From: Desulfuromonadaceae bacterium GWB2_53_15
GTDB taxonomy: Bacteria; Desulfobacterota; Desulfuromonadia; Geobacterales; Pseudopelobacteraceae
Reading direction: 5' to 3'
Assembly (NCBI GenBank): GCA_001824455.1
Contig: MHXL01000087.1
Location: 14,067-21,053, forward strand
DNA: 6,987 nt
Below, in pieces: positions 6,351 through 6,987 of this stretch; position 1 is the stretch's first letter, and the number at the start of each line of letters is the position of its first letter. The position numbers and the translations under genes were made by a program. Below the pieces are notes generated by a model. It ran no database searches, was not told where the DNA came from, and saw only the letters and a program-made list of their open reading frames with translations.

Positions 6351-6356
6351 AGGGAG
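6351..6356 (+). promoter_or_regulatory. queF ribosome binding site, deciding the ATG start
   Basis: AGGGAG lies 6 nt before ATG 6363. An in-frame GTG at 6348 would place this site inside the coding region and has only hairpin 3 sequence upstream, so ATG 6363 is preferred. Confidence 0.8.
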
Positions 6357-6362
6357 CAATTA

Positions 6363-6797
6363 ATGAAGCTGCATGAACAATTAAAAACACTCGGCGAAGG
6401 CAGCAAAACCACCTACACCTATGACCAGCCAGACGCCGCCCTGCTGGAGGCGTTTCCCAGCCCTTTTGCCCAGCCGGACATGAACCCGGCAGGAGCCGTC
6501 GGCACGCTGCACATCGAGTGTCCCGAATTCACCTGCCTGTGCCCCATGACCGGCCAGCCCGACTTCGCCAAAATTGTGATCGACTACCAGCCGGACAAGC
6601 TCTGCGTGGAGAGCAAGAGCCTCAAGCTCTATCTGGGTTCGTTCCGCATGCACGGTGAATTTCATGAATCCGGTGTCAACCGCATCTGTAACGACCTGGT
6701 CGCGCTGATCGACCCGGCCTGGCTGACGGTGCGCGGCGAATTTACTCCCCGCGGCGGGATCCCCTTCTGGCCCACGGCTGAATATCGGAAAAGATGA
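6363..6797 (+). CDS. queF: QueF, NADPH-dependent 7-cyano-7-deazaguanine (preQ0) reductase, 144 aa
   Basis: Catalyses the four-electron reduction of the nitrile preQ0 to the aminomethyl compound preQ1, the last free-base step before insertion into tRNA as the queuosine precursor; cytoplasmic. The short unimodular (type I, Bacillus-like) form is evident from length and motifs: C60 in LCPMTGQPDF forms the covalent thioimide, with D67 seven residues later; ESKSLKLYLGSFR at 83-95 is the QueF signature that binds NADPH; H101/E102 match the substrate-binding His-Glu pair. The fold is a tunnelling T-fold. The C-terminus RGGIPFWPTAEY is typical. Other queuosine genes are not in the window. It is preceded by the triple hairpin repeat leader, which may control it, and followed by an EF-P family gene in the same direction. 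Confidence 0.97.
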   Translation: MKLHEQLKTLGEGSKTTYTYDQPDAALLEAFPSPFAQPDMNPAGAVGTLHIECPEFTCLCPMTGQPDFAKIVIDYQPDKLCVESKSLKLYLGSFRMHGEFHESGVNRICNDLVALIDPAWLTVRGEFTPRGGIPFWPTAEYRKR

Positions 6798-6801
6798 AAA
6801 C

Positions 6802-6880
6802 AATGGGAGTTATGAGAGCAATGGGAATAATGGGATCAATTTTTCCCATAATTCTCATGATTCGCATAACTCCCATGAAT
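6802..6880. repeat. Long imperfect hairpin made of 9-nt units between queF and the EF-P gene
   Basis: Arms 6803-6835 and 6844-6876 are 33 nt each with 27 Watson-Crick plus 2 G-U pairs; the outer 12 bp (ATGGGAGTTATG with CATAACTCCCAT) are perfect, and the loop is 8 nt. Each arm is also a run of four 9-nt units: from 6802 AATGGGAGT, TATGAGAGC, AATGGGAAT, AATGGGATC; from 6845 CCCATAATT, CTCATGATT, CGCATAACT, CCCATGAAT, the inverse motif. It starts 4 nt after the queF stop and ends before the EF-P ribosome site. An A-run, not a T-run, follows on the plus strand, so it is not a typical intrinsic terminator. Confidence 0.9.
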
Positions 6881-6897
6881 CAAAAAAAGGAGAATGC

Positions 6898-6987
6898 ATG
6901 TTTACCACGTCTGATTTCAAAAAAGGGCTTGTCATCCAGTTGGACGGCGCTCCCTGCCTGATTGTCGATGTAACCGTCAGTTCGCCC
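6898..6987 (+). CDS. Elongation factor P family protein, EfpL/YeiP-like (5' part only)
   Basis: The first 30 codons are present: FTTSDFKKGLVIQLDGAPCL and then IVDVTVSSP, the N-terminal KOW-like barrel of EF-P. EF-P binds between the ribosomal P and E sites and relieves stalling at proline-rich stretches. The ending TVSSP resembles the IQSP that precedes the ARG loop of EfpL/YeiP rather than the PGKG loop of canonical EF-P, so this is probably the EfpL-type paralogue; the decisive loop residue lies just past the edge. AAGGAG (6887-6892) is 5 nt before the ATG. It lies 100 bp after queF in the same direction and may be co-transcribed with it through the intervening hairpin. Confidence 0.85.
   Translation, partial: MFTTSDFKKGLVIQLDGAPCLIVDVTVSSP

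Noticed and set aside
6348..6362. GTG 6348 as queF start
   Set aside because: AGGGAG at 6351-6356 is ideally spaced for ATG 6363, and the extra five codons would overlap the ribosome site.
6803..6876. Intrinsic terminator after queF
   Set aside because: The stem is long and AT-rich, and is followed by A-rich sequence on the plus strand. No T-run follows it in the queF direction.

Overview
The window looks like chromosomal DNA of a Gram-negative bacterium. A Desulfuromonadales/Geobacter-like member of the Desulfobacterota is my best guess. The main reason is the first gene, a long fusion of DHH phosphoesterase, two CBS domains and a class II tRNA nucleotidyltransferase, an architecture I associate with that group. 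A sigma-28-like promoter and a Sec signal peptide fit a motile Gram-negative cell. The taxonomic call is inference from gene content. No transposase, integrase, CRISPR array, tRNA or rRNA was found.

Layout. (1) 1-2661, minus strand: the DHH-CBS-CBS-tRNA nucleotidyltransferase gene, cut by the left window edge just before its stop, with a candidate promoter and palindrome at 2716-2750. (2) 2662-3026: divergent AT-rich intergenic region ending in a sigma-28-like promoter (2964-2990). (3) 3027-4376, plus strand: a two-gene unit of unrecognised function, a 147-residue probably cytoplasmic protein followed by a secreted protein of about 294 residues. The second gene appears to start at an ATT codon. 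(4) 4432-6077, minus strand: a MaoC-like hydratase/dehydratase gene overlapping a class I/II aminotransferase gene by 4 nt (ATGA), convergent with the unknown pair. (5) 6078-6362: divergent intergenic region with a sigma-70-like promoter and a long queF leader holding three tandem copies of a 75-77 nt hairpin repeat. (6) 6363-6797, plus strand: queF, the preQ0 reductase of queuosine synthesis. (7) 6798-6897: an imperfect 33-bp hairpin built from 9-nt units. (8) 6898 to the edge: the first 30 codons of an EF-P family gene, most like the EfpL/YeiP branch.

How the genes fit together. Three genes touch translation: tRNA 3'-end completion, tRNA wobble modification (queF) and EF-P. queF and the EF-P gene are co-oriented and may share transcripts. 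The aminotransferase and MaoC genes form a small metabolic operon of unknown substrate. The two unknown plus-strand genes may belong to the motility regulon if the sigma-28-like promoter is real. The most unusual signals are the triple structured repeat in front of queF, the 9-nt-unit hairpin between queF and the EF-P gene, and the apparent ATT start.
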